Made by a program: the position numbers and the translations under genes. A stretch of 64,000 bases of DNA, taken from Calliopum simillimum (taxonomy: Eukaryota > Arthropoda > Insecta > Diptera > Lauxaniidae). Location of the stretch: contig OX638369.1 in assembly GCA_951812925.1 (NCBI GenBank), forward strand, positions 17,141,329 to 17,205,328. The letters run 5' to 3'. The notes beneath the pieces are model-generated. The model ran no database searches. It was not told where the DNA came from and worked only from the letters and a program-made list of their open reading frames with translations. Shown piece after piece: positions 54,851 to 64,000 of this stretch (the first letter of the stretch is position 1; every line of letters starts with the position of its first letter).

Positions 54851-55962
54851 AAACCCTTTATACTGGGTGACATTTGCACATCTTTAAAGCATTGAGGACA
54901 TTAAATTATTACTGATATCTTGCGATATCCCTTCCTAAGGATACTTTCAAAGCTTGAAAGAGATTTTTCGTGGTTTTGCAATTTTCCTTGTAGATTTACG
55001 TGTTAGCGATCTCCCAGAGGTTCCCAATGGGATCCAAATCTGGGGACTGGCCAGGCCAACCAAGAACTTGTATCCCATTGCTCTGAAACCAGGCTTTACA
55101 AACTTAAGCGGTATGTGTTTGGATCGTTGTCCTGTTGGAATCTCCATTTAAGTGGCATCTCTTGATCCGCATTAGGCAGCATCACATCATTTGGTATGTT
55201 CAAGTGCATAAAACAATCCATAATTCCTTAAGTCTAATGAATTGGCCCACTCCCTTCACCAGAGAAAAAACCGCAGACCATTACAGTCCGTCCTCCGTGC
55301 TTTACAGAGGCTTTGCAAAACTTTGGTTTTAATCATTTTCATTTTAGTCTGCGAACTCGCCTTATTCCATCCGAATCTTTCATAATATACTTGAACTTGT
55401 AGAACTTGGATTTGTAGGACTTAGGTTCGTAGCATGGTATCAAAGATTCGGATGAATTACGCAGACCAAAAGCAAAAAGATTGAAACCAAAGTTTTGCAA
55501 AGCCTCTGTAAAGCACAGAGGATGGAGTGTAATGGTCTGCGGTTTTTCTATCGTTAAGGAAGTGGGCCAATTCACTAGACTAAAGGAATTATGGATTGTT
55601 TTATGCACTTTGACATACCAAATGATGTGATGCTGCCTAATGCGGATCAAGAGATGCCACTTAAATGGAGGTTCCAACATAACAACGATCCAAACACATA
55701 CCGCTTAAGTTTATAAAGCCTGGTTTCAGAGCAATGGGATACAAGTTCTTGGTTGGCCTGGCCAGTCCCCAGATTTGGATCCCATTGAGAACTTCTGGGA
55801 GATCATAAACACGTAAATCTACAAGGAAAATTGCAAAACCACGAAAAATCTCTTTCAAGCTTTGAAAGTATCCTTAGGAAGGGATATCGCAAGATATCAG
55901 TAATAATTTAATGTCCTCAATGCTTTAAAGATGTGCAAATGTCACCCAGTATAAAGGGTTGC
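54851..55962. repeat. 1.1-kb palindrome of a Tc1-like transposase region
   Basis: The left arm (54851 to about 55383) is the reverse complement of the right arm (about 55432-55962), with only small differences and under 50 bp between them. On the plus strand the right arm encodes the C-terminal Tc1 signature ([19 protein letters not shown] at about 55765-55812), preceded by stops and frame breaks. Minus-strand frames over this region are antisense artefacts. Confidence 0.85.
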
Positions 55963-55989
55963 TTTCTATTGGATCCAATAATATAATAT

Positions 55990-56460
55990 TTGCTTTCAAT
56001 CGGATCGATAGACGCCGTATGGTCAGGCGCAAGGCAAATAAAACCCTTAACTTTTATAACTTAAAAGCAATAATTTTACATGATGGTGTGTCGTGGGCTG
56101 TTCTCGGCTTATGGAATGGGGAACCTTAATCTTATCGGTGGCAATATGGAAAGACATGAACATCATTCCAATTCCAAAAAAAAATTTGCACCCAGTACTT
56201 AAAAATGGGCTTACCAGAAGATGACTTCTTATTTTCAAAAGACAATGACCCTAAATACACATCCTGGGACGCTTCTGTACAACACCAAAGAGATTAAAAC
56301 ACCACCGCGATATTCTTTTTCGAATCCAATAGAATTTTTTTGGTCTTATCAAGTGGAAAGGTCAAAAAATACCATATTTTATCAAAAAAATGTGCTCAAG
56401 CAAGTAATGCAAGAAAAATGGGAAAAAACACCGACCGAAAATGTCGTAAAGGGATAGAAT
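55990..56460 (+). pseudogene. Second degenerate Tc1-like transposase
   Basis: Frames with stops and shifts retain the order of Tc1 landmarks: a GVSWAVLGLWN-like strand, LKMGLPEDDFLFSKDNDPK (with the second catalytic Asp of the DNDPKHT type) at about 56200-56255, and SNPIEFFW at about 56320-56340, followed by a basic C-terminus. It is a different Tc1 subfamily from the palindrome. Confidence 0.75.
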
Positions 56461-56804
56461 CCTCGCAATGATGTTTAGATGATGTCTCCTCAAATAATGG
56501 CTACCATGGATATTATTAAAAAAGCCTCTTTTACTTGATAAATAATCTCAAAGCAAAAGTTTACTAAAAAGCAAAATACTTTTGTGACCTTATAAAAAAG
56601 ATGAATAAATCATTTCTTTGCTTTTTAAGTGATTAGAACGCATCATTTTAATTTTTTTATGATGTGGTTTCATAGTTAACGTTCTATTGACTCGAAGTTT
56701 ATAAAAAAAATATTACTTTTATAAGAATGAAACGGCTAAAAATTTAGTATTAATTCGAATTTTCGAATATTTTTCGTATGCAAAATACATCTGTGACTCA
56801 CTGT

Positions 56805-57885
56805 ATATAGCCTGTGGTATATAAAAAATATTAAAAGTTTTTTTGGCCACTATTCAAAATACGTCTTTTTGTATCAAACTCTAAAAATTTCTATGAAATT
56901 ATATGGAAATAAGCTCTTTTGTTCTGAAATGCGACTTTTGATCACGATTTTATCTTAGAAAAATGCATTTTTTGTGATGAATTTTGGACTAGAGGATGCA
57001 TTTTAGCATGGTAATGGCGATGGCATCCTTAGGTTTGTTCGAGGTTGGAAGTGGTTTTACGCCCTTTTGAAAAATCACTCCTCATATAAAGAACAAAAAT
57101 ACAAAAAAACAATATGCTCGACTTTGTTTTTGTTAATCATTATCTCATTTGTTATTTCTAAGCAAGTGTTAAAACTAAGTAAGACATTAAGTATTTTTTC
57201 GCCGTATTATTTAGATGTTTAATTAACTCGTACTTGCATAGAAGCAAAAAAAATAAAAAACAAAAGTAAGTTGCCATTCAAATGATGATTCATTAAACAT
57301 CAATCAACACAATACTGTAAGAAATATTTTTATGAAATGACGACATTCATTTTAATTGTGTATTACGAACGCGTAAAGCGCATACAAAACAAAACAAACA
57401 AACAAACAAAAAAACTAAATTGCATTCGCATTCCCATGTTGAATAGTATATTCGTTATTTTTATGGTCTTTCTCAAGGAAGCGGCATACGCACATACGCC
57501 CCAATGCCAGTTCATATAGCAAATATTTGTCGATAACTCAGTTGTGCATCTTCCAAACTTATACACTTTGTATTATTTATGTTTATGTTAGTGATGTGGG
57601 AAAATCATAGATGGTTACTTAATCATAGAAATCAGTACTGTCTTGTCTATGTGTACATAAGTGTATCACACAGTGCTCCTAAATCAACAGAAAATTGTTT
57701 GATAGAAATGTATGGAAAAATTGAGAATGCAGAAAGTTTCCTGCTCATTTGTAGATTGAACAAACCCAAACTGCAAAATTGTAACTGCTCCATCGTAAAG
57801 AAAAATCGCATAACTCATTTTGAAGATGAGTAATATGCAGTACTAAATGATTCAAATGTAAATAAATCTTACGTATGTACTTGTA
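56805..57885. other. Intron DNA, no gene seen
   Basis: AT-rich, short frames only. Confidence 0.4.
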
Positions 57886-58521
57886 GGCGGTATGAAATAA
57901 CGCCCAAAAACAAAAACGAAATAACATCCAAATTATTTTCACATAAATTTTGGCGATAATCATTTTCGAAATAACGCTCAAAATTTGGGCTTTATTCGTT
58001 AAAAATTTATTAATTTATTTATTTCGTTTTTTGGGTGTTATTTCATTCAAAAAATAAATAACATAACGCCCAAAAACCAAAAAGGAAATATCGCCCATAA
58101 AATTTAAAAAAACCAAATAACACTAAATTATCGAAACGAAATATCGTCCAAACAATATGAAATAAAGTCCAAAAACCAAAACGACATAACATTAAAATTA
58201 ATTTCATAGAAATTTGGGCAATAATCATCTTAGAAATTACGTTCAAAATTTATTTTTATGAAAATAGTTTCGCAATGCAATTAAGCCCAAAATAAAATCG
58301 AAATAACGCCAAAATTTTTAAGTCCAAGTTTTGGGAGTTATTTTCAAAATTATCATCACCCAATATTATATGAAATTTTTTTGGGCGTTATTTCGTTTTT
58401 GTTTTTATTTATGTTTATTTCACATTGTTTGGACGATATTTATTTCAATAATTGGGCGTTATTTTGTTATTTTTTTGGGCGTTATTTCGTTTTTTTAGGC
58501 GTTATTTCTTACCGCCGCACT
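57886..58521. repeat. TIR element built from 'gaaataacgcccaaaaa' repeats
   Basis: Ends GGCGGTATGAAATAACGCCC and complement of 'ggcgttatttcttaccgcc'. The interior is packed with direct and inverted copies of the word AAATAACGCCCAAAA and its complement (at least a dozen), interrupted by AT-rich spacers. A partial copy of the right side is at 63583-63680. Confidence 0.7.
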
Positions 58522-59452
58522 GTGGGCTAGAATTTTTTTAAGTCGACGAAATCCAAAAATTATAGTTTTGAATGTTTTGATTTATATGTCGGTTATTTGA
58601 ATATACAAAAATTTGGAACACCCTGTGTCAAAAAATTGGTATCGTCACATTTATATTTTTCGTTAGAAGTTTGTCATTTTTAGTGTGTTTTTGAAAAAAT
58701 ATTTATTTGAAAATAAGCGGTTCACGCGAAGTGATATATATTCCAAATTTAATTTTAAAACGATGTACAAGACAACAATTATAAAGGTAAGTAGATGCAA
58801 AAAATATTGGTTATAGTTCTTAATATTGTGTTTGAAAATGGATCTCTAACAGGTGCGTTTCATTTAGCTGTGAAAATCTTATAACCTAGAAGAAAAGACA
58901 AAAAAAGATCTGTACCCTGGAGATCGCCGGCTTTTACGTATTGCAGATAAAAAACTATTCTAATGCGATGTGGATTGTTTTCAATTAATTGTTTTCAATT
59001 AATGCATTTTTAAATATAATTTCATAAATACTTTGAAGTTCTAGATATGCAAATAGCTATTTTCGCATCTATATATTGTTTTATAAGTTCTTGATTCTTG
59101 GGATTTGAGGCAAAAACCAGAAAGATCCATATTTAAAAAATCCATATTTAGAAAAATAAATTCAATTTTTACTTTCGGGCATCAGTTTTTTTCTCCAAAA
59201 TTTTCATGAAATTGGAAAACAGTAGGCCGAAAACTTAAAAAAGCACATAACTTGTGTTTCTTTCAACACAGATTATATGCTTTTGCTTTTTTAACAAAGT
59301 GGAGGTTAGGCCACTGTTGCACTGATAGCCTAATACATACCCTCAAAAATATCGAAAAATTAAATTTTGTACGATATTTCAAAGAAAAAAAAGATGTGGA
59401 TTTACTTTAGAGATGGTTTTGAAGGAACTAGAACTAGAAAAAAGTGAACATA

Positions 59453-60683
59453 AAGGGTGTCCCATAATTTGCGCAAGATTTAAATTAATTGTAAAACATA
59501 GTTTAGCTGGCACATACGCACTCTTTTGTCGAAAATTTCCATGACAATTTTGCATAAATTTGGAGAGCCAACTGATACACATACGAATGCGCTTGCTACT
59601 TCGTTTTGTCTCGGCAAAAAACCTTGCAAACGAAGCGCTATGCAAAAATAGTATAATATCGATGACTCACAACGGCAGGGCAATGCATATAAAGGGAAAA
59701 AACAAAGAAATTGGAATTTTTGCATGTGCTGTGTTTTTCTTGTAGCTGTGATTCTCGTTTAATCTATGCTAAAAGTTAAATAAAGTATGCTTGCAGAATT
59801 CTATAAGACGTCGGCAAAGCGTCTGATGAGGAATTGACTTATTATAGTCAATTTTGACCTGTGGGGGGGTCCCGAAACTAGTAACGCAAACCAGCCTTCC
59901 GATACATTTTTTTGCTTTTTTTATTTATGTGTATTTTTGCCTTGTTTTTTGTGTTTTTATTGTTGTTTTACTCAAAAACACTGAACAGTAAGCTCCAACC
60001 ATCAATGTATTTTCATTGTTGGTAGCTAAGAATGTTAATCATCATCTGTTCCAAAAAACAAAAAATTAGAAAATCTCAGAGAGCCAACTGATACACATAC
60101 GAATGCGCTTGCTACTTCGTTTTGTCTCGGCAAAAAACCTTGCAAACGAAGCGCTATGCAAAAATAGTATAATATCGATGACTCACAACGGCAGGGCAAT
60201 GCATATAAAGGGAAAAAACAAAGAAATTGGAATTTTTGCATGTGCTGTGTTTTTCTTGTAGCTGTGATTCTCGTTTAATCTATGCTAAAAGTTAAATAAA
60301 GTATGCTTGCAGAATTCTATAAGACGTCGGCAAAGCGTCTGATGAGGAATTGACTTATTATAGTCAATTTTGACCTGTGGGGGGTCCCGAAACTAGTAAC
60401 GCAAACCAGCCTTCCGATACATTTTTTTGCTTTTTTTATTTATGTGTATTTTTGCCTTGTTTTTTGTGTTTTTATTGTTGTTTTACTCAAAAACACTGAA
60501 CAGTAAGCTCCAACCATCAATGTATTTTCATTGTTGGTAGCTAAGAATGTTAATCATCATCTGTTCCAAAAAACAAAAAATTAGGCTGAATTTCGTTGAT
60601 ATAAATATTTTAGTTATAATAGAAACACTTTGCCGTAGAAATAGCGGCAAATTCAAATCTACCGTGAATTATGGGACATCCTT
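59453..60683. mobile_element. GGGTGTCC-ended TIR element with an internal tandem duplication
   Basis: Left end AAGGGTGTCCCATAATTTGC, right end complement of 'gtgaattatgggacatcctt', with TA at the outside. The minus strand between 59480 and 59640 carries transposase C-terminus-like words (FDKRVRMCQL, SVGSPNLCKIVMEIF). About 1 kb of the interior is two consecutive copies of one 507-bp unit. Confidence 0.7.
59563..60584 (+). repeat. Nearly identical 507-bp tandem duplication
   Basis: 59563-60069 and 60079-60584 are identical by eye, except for one G in a G-run (7 versus 6 G near 59862 and 60378). They are separated by nine bases. Each runs from 'gagagccaactgatacacat' to 'aaaacaaaaaattag'. Confidence 0.93.
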
Positions 60684-60689
60684 TAAGAT

Positions 60690-62930
60690 TCAACGATTTT
60701 AGGCACTTTTTGTTCGAAAAAACCACTGCAACCCATGAAACTAGCATACAATTTTCAAGCATTAACTGATGAAAACAATTACTGCATTTAAAAGAACCGA
60801 TTACTAAAAAGTAAAACACAACAATAATTCAATACACAAATGACCGCGGCTAAAATTTTGATGGGCAGCTTATATTGTATTACGCCAGCACGCTTCAATG
60901 CAAGCTAAATAACTATAAAAATAATAGCAACACAACATTTTGATGTTTAACTTTGCAAATTTGTTGATTTTTATTGAAATGTTTGATATGTGGGGATGTT
61001 GTTTTATTGTAAGTACATACATACATATCTACGTATAAACAAATTGTGCTTAATGCAGTTGCATAAAATTCAGTCCATGTTTATCACTTTTTATTGTTTC
61101 TTTTCATTCTTAGGGCGGCTGATCATATCACAAATCCCTAGAGACGTATAAAGTGGGCGTACAATTGTACAATATGACGACGTGCGGACCAACGAATGTC
61201 AAACTATTGGAGTGGGATAGCTAGCGTTGAAAGTGTGCTTAGAATTGGTGATGATTGATTTTGATGTATTGTTTTGTGTTAGAGTCATTTAGCGCTTAAA
61301 CGTGACAAAATGAAATTAAAGTATCAGATTTTTATTAATTTCATTGCTTTATTAAGCGTTTTTTATCGAATGGCGCAATCTATTTGTGCAGCTCTTTTGA
61401 AAAATTACGAATTTTAACATTGAGGTGAACTTAAAACTTGTATAGCTACCATAAGGAAATATTGTTGTGTACTATAAATTTAGTTGGCGGAAATTTAAAT
61501 CCAACAAAATGATGTGTAGGAAATAAAAAGTTTACAAAAGTTTTGTTGAGGTCATAAGCGCATCACTACTATTGATTAAATAAAGCAAGAAAGTGAAAAT
61601 GTCGGAAATGAACCATGCGTTAGATAGAAAAAATACTTTCGTTTTCATTTTCTTTATTGCAGCAAAACTAAAGCAAATCTTTTTAATTTTTCATTTTCCG
61701 TACTTGTAAGCAAGAGCAACAGAAACAAATGATGTCCATGACATCATAAGCATCGAGACAAAAACTGATGGATAAATAACGAAATGTTACGCAGACATCT
61801 CAGACTCAACCTCTGGCCAAAACATCTCACGAAACGAATGCACAAAACAAACTTAAAAATAAAATAAAAAAAATTCCAATGCGTAAAACATGTTGTATAA
61901 AAGCTATGAATGATAAAAATTTATGTTGGAAATTTAATGAAATGAAATTTTATAGCAACATTTTTATATTTAGCAAAAGCAGTAATAACTACGAAACATA
62001 TGTTTTCGTTGCGATGCTCCAATAAATGAAGTCGAAGACAACCCTGATGATGAATTCAACTGCAGTAATATACTATGTAAGCGTAATTAAGTGGTTGAAT
62101 TAAGTGTTCCAAATTATATTAATTCAAATAAGGAATAATTATGTTCAAATAAAAACTGAGTAACAAAAAAAGCCGTGTAATCATTTATTTAAAAAAAGCC
62201 CGCTGAATGAAATGTTTTACCATCGGAACTCAATAAGATGTATAAGTGAATCAAATTATCACCAAAATATAAAGAAACAAATACTTGTCTGACGATGGGT
62301 TTATAAGCTCAAGAGGGAACTTTCGGGTAATTTATGGCTGGCCAAGAAAGAGTGTACTTAATGAGTGGATATTTGTATTTTTGATCACAAAACATTTTCC
62401 AAAATCGTCCTTTTGGAAATTCTGAATTTTTGATACTAAGTAACTGCAGACTTATCTCCGCATTACTATTGTTGCTACTTTTCCTTAAATTTTGAGAAAA
62501 CAACCAGAAATTACTAGATCTGGAAGATATCCAGAGATCTTTCAGCTGATTGGCTTTAATATTCTTTCTCGGACTATTTTTATACAAGTGTCACAGTTCG
62601 AACTATGCCATTAATGAGCTCAATAGACTATACATACAAGGATATTTCAATTGATTTTTGTTTGAATACAACTCAACTTAAGTCTATACTGCATAGGCTT
62701 TTACATACATTGGTTTATTTTTGTATTTAAGTTACATTAATTAGTTATATATTTAAGGTTAACTGTTCTAGTCTGTAAGGGTTCTTACTATCCAAAGACT
62801 CATATAAAAATAGTACTAGACGAATTTCTTTTATATAGAGGTAGCGACGTAATTTTAAATTAGGTTTTAAAGGAAAATATTAGAACTTTCACTTAATTTT
62901 ATCAGATTTTACGGATGAACATTATATTTT
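60690..62930. other. Intron DNA, no gene seen
   Basis: AT-rich. A few short frames (for example around 62309-62587) have no recognisable product. Confidence 0.4.
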
Positions 62931-62941
62931 CTAATCATAGG

Positions 62942-63180
62942 GTAGAACGGGGTTAAATCGCCACGGAATTAAACAACCAATTGCCTCTAATTTTTTTTAA
63001 TAAAGTCGAATCGAACGACCGTTGGTACAGTAGATAGTGATCGATACCACGCAACTTTGGCAAAAGGTTCCACTACCGCACGTGTGTTATAACCTGAGCT
63101 CTGACGAAAAAAAAATATTTGACGCGTCCTCGCCGCAATATTTTCAGTCGACAAATCAGTGAAGTGCAGAAAGAAAGGTA
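62942..63180 (+). repeat. Possible 5' end of a pogo/Tigger-like element
   Basis: 'gggtagaacggggttaaatc' resembles a transposon terminus. The stretch to 63177 is less AT-rich than its surroundings and ends in a good splice donor (GAAAG|GTAAGT). Inferred from context only. Confidence 0.3.
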
Positions 63181-63288
63181 AGTGTTTTCTAAGAGCAGAA
63201 TTACATGCTGAATCCAATGGTTTAACAAAATTTAAATTTGTTAAAAAGTTATTCGCCTTAAAATAAACAAAAGCGTGGGGTTAAATAA

Positions 63289-63441
63289 TCAGAAGGAGAA
63301 ATAGGCATTGGCGACCACGGTAAGGTCGGAAAAAAAGATTCTAAAGAAATTTTCCGAGCAGCCAAAAACAAAACTCGTCGCTCCAAAAGAGGTCGTCCAA
63401 GAAAAGTAGTATACGTTGAGGAAAGTGACGCCAGCGATTAG
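63289..63441 (+). pseudogene. C-terminal fragment with an AT-hook (transposase-like)
   Basis: 50-codon open frame ending in TAG: acidic start, then AAKNKTRRSKRGRPRKVVYV with a classical AT-hook core (RGRPRK) and an acidic ending (EESDASD). A TAAAATAAAAACC tail follows. Such tails end many pogo/Tigger-like transposases, but there is no DDE domain here. Alternatively it could be the last exon of an unknown plus-strand gene. Confidence 0.4.
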
Positions 63442-63582
63442 TCGAGCTCAAGAGAAACTTTTTCAAGTTAATTTTGTTCTTTTGTAACGTTTTGTAAAAT
63501 TCTGATAAAATAAAAACCTTTAAAATGACAATGTTGGTTGCTTTTATTATAAAAAGAAAGAAAGTGGGTATTTTTGGGAGTT

Positions 63583-63680
63583 ATTTCCAAAATGATTATA
63601 GCCCAAATTTATATGAAAATAATTTGGGCGTTATTTCGTTTTTGTTTTTGGGCGTTATTTCATTAGGCGTTATTTCCTAA
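63583..63680 (+). repeat. Partial copy of the 'aataacgccc' repeat
   Basis: Contains 'ttgggcgttatttcgttttt' and 'tagcccaaatttatatgaaa', matching the right-hand side of 57886-58521. Confidence 0.65.
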
Positions 63681-64000
63681 GGCCAAAAAAATTGTGCCTA
63701 AATTGTGTGATAGAACTTGTGAATCATTTTTTCCTTATGCCACGATGATATTGCTATGAGTATTCTGAAACTAGCGAGACAGATCGTATATTAAGTACTG
63801 CTTTACCTTATACAGTCGAGTTTTCTTTCAAGATCGAAAATAGTTGAAATAAGTATTGTAGATCAAATTGTCATAGGTAACGTAAAAAAATAAATCAGCT
63901 GTAAATTATATTTCACATGGTAAATTTCAAAATACCTATCCTCGGTAAAGGCGTGACACGGTAAAGGATATTTGCGCTTAAATGAGCGTAAAAGCTTCAA

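Larger units (their letters stand above)
54591..56804. mobile_element. Composite of degenerate Tc1-like elements
   Basis: Left boundary 'tacagtgtcggccaaaac' and right boundary 'ctgtgactcactgta' resemble Tc1-type ends (CAGTG with TA), but they are not good inverted repeats of each other, so more than one insertion is involved. Contains the palindrome 54851-55962 and a second transposase remnant at 55990-56460. Confidence 0.55.

Noticed and set aside
55339..55680. 113-codon minus-strand frame in the Tc1 palindrome
   Set aside because: It is antisense to the transposase remnant, whose plus-strand reading has the Tc1 signature.
62987..63217. 76-codon minus-strand frame
   Set aside because: Overlaps the probable transposon 5' end; no family resemblance.

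Overview
The window looks like an AT-rich, intron-containing animal genome, almost certainly a higher (cyclorrhaphan) fly. The protein genes are closest, from memory, to Drosophila genes, and the repeats (a 'tataccctacacc...' family, Tc1/mariner, Penelope-like and many TIR miniature elements) are of kinds common in flies. A tephritid is plausible, but I cannot fix the genus from sequence alone.

Real genes. (1) 2045-2623 (-): dUTPase, single-exon coding region with all five trimeric dUTPase motifs. (2) 6835-8197 (+): ALKBH6-type AlkB dioxygenase, four exons, 237 aa, with a foldback element filling most of intron 3. (3) 10504-11202 (-): unrecognised intronless protein of about 232 aa. (4) 17238-34957 (-), extending beyond the right edge: unconventional myosin ID (Myo31DF type). 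I could define nine exons, 977 codons, from the middle of the motor N-terminus to the stop codon. Roughly the first 33 residues are missing, and I find no exon for them between 34958 and 64000, so the whole right-hand 29 kb is probably one very large 5' intron. Drosophila dUTPase and Myo31DF both lie, as I remember it, in chromosome region 31, so this may be conserved microsynteny.

Repeats by region. 3.3-6.6 kb (between dUTPase and ALKBH6) holds five TIR miniature elements, three of them with TAA target duplications. 7.4-9.3 kb has a foldback element inside ALKBH6, a repeat pair around the last exon, and another TIR element. 9.4-10.1 kb holds a broken gag-like retroelement remnant. 12.0-12.7 kb is a degenerate ~113-bp tandem repeat. 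13.1-15.8 kb is nested transposons, including the 3' end of a Penelope-like element with a hammerhead ribozyme motif. 17.5-26.7 kb (myosin introns) carries several copies of a GGGCCT-ended family, some split by a second family with ~142-bp internal subrepeats. 29.5-30.0 and 38.7-41.6 kb are two copies of a CCCAACAAACA-ended element; the second contains a deleted Tc1-like element and a CACTGAG-ended element, and both families carry tRNA-like modules. The rest of the large intron is old DNA-transposon debris: a ~1.1 kb Tc1 palindrome, a nearly exact 507-bp tandem duplication, a pentanucleotide array and paired ~870-bp repeats.

The genes do not form a pathway. dUTPase prevents uracil incorporation into DNA, ALKBH6 belongs to the nucleic-acid demethylase superfamily, and myosin ID is a membrane-linked actin motor. 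The most distinctive signals are the head-to-head tRNA-like modules inside DNA elements and the hammerhead motif.
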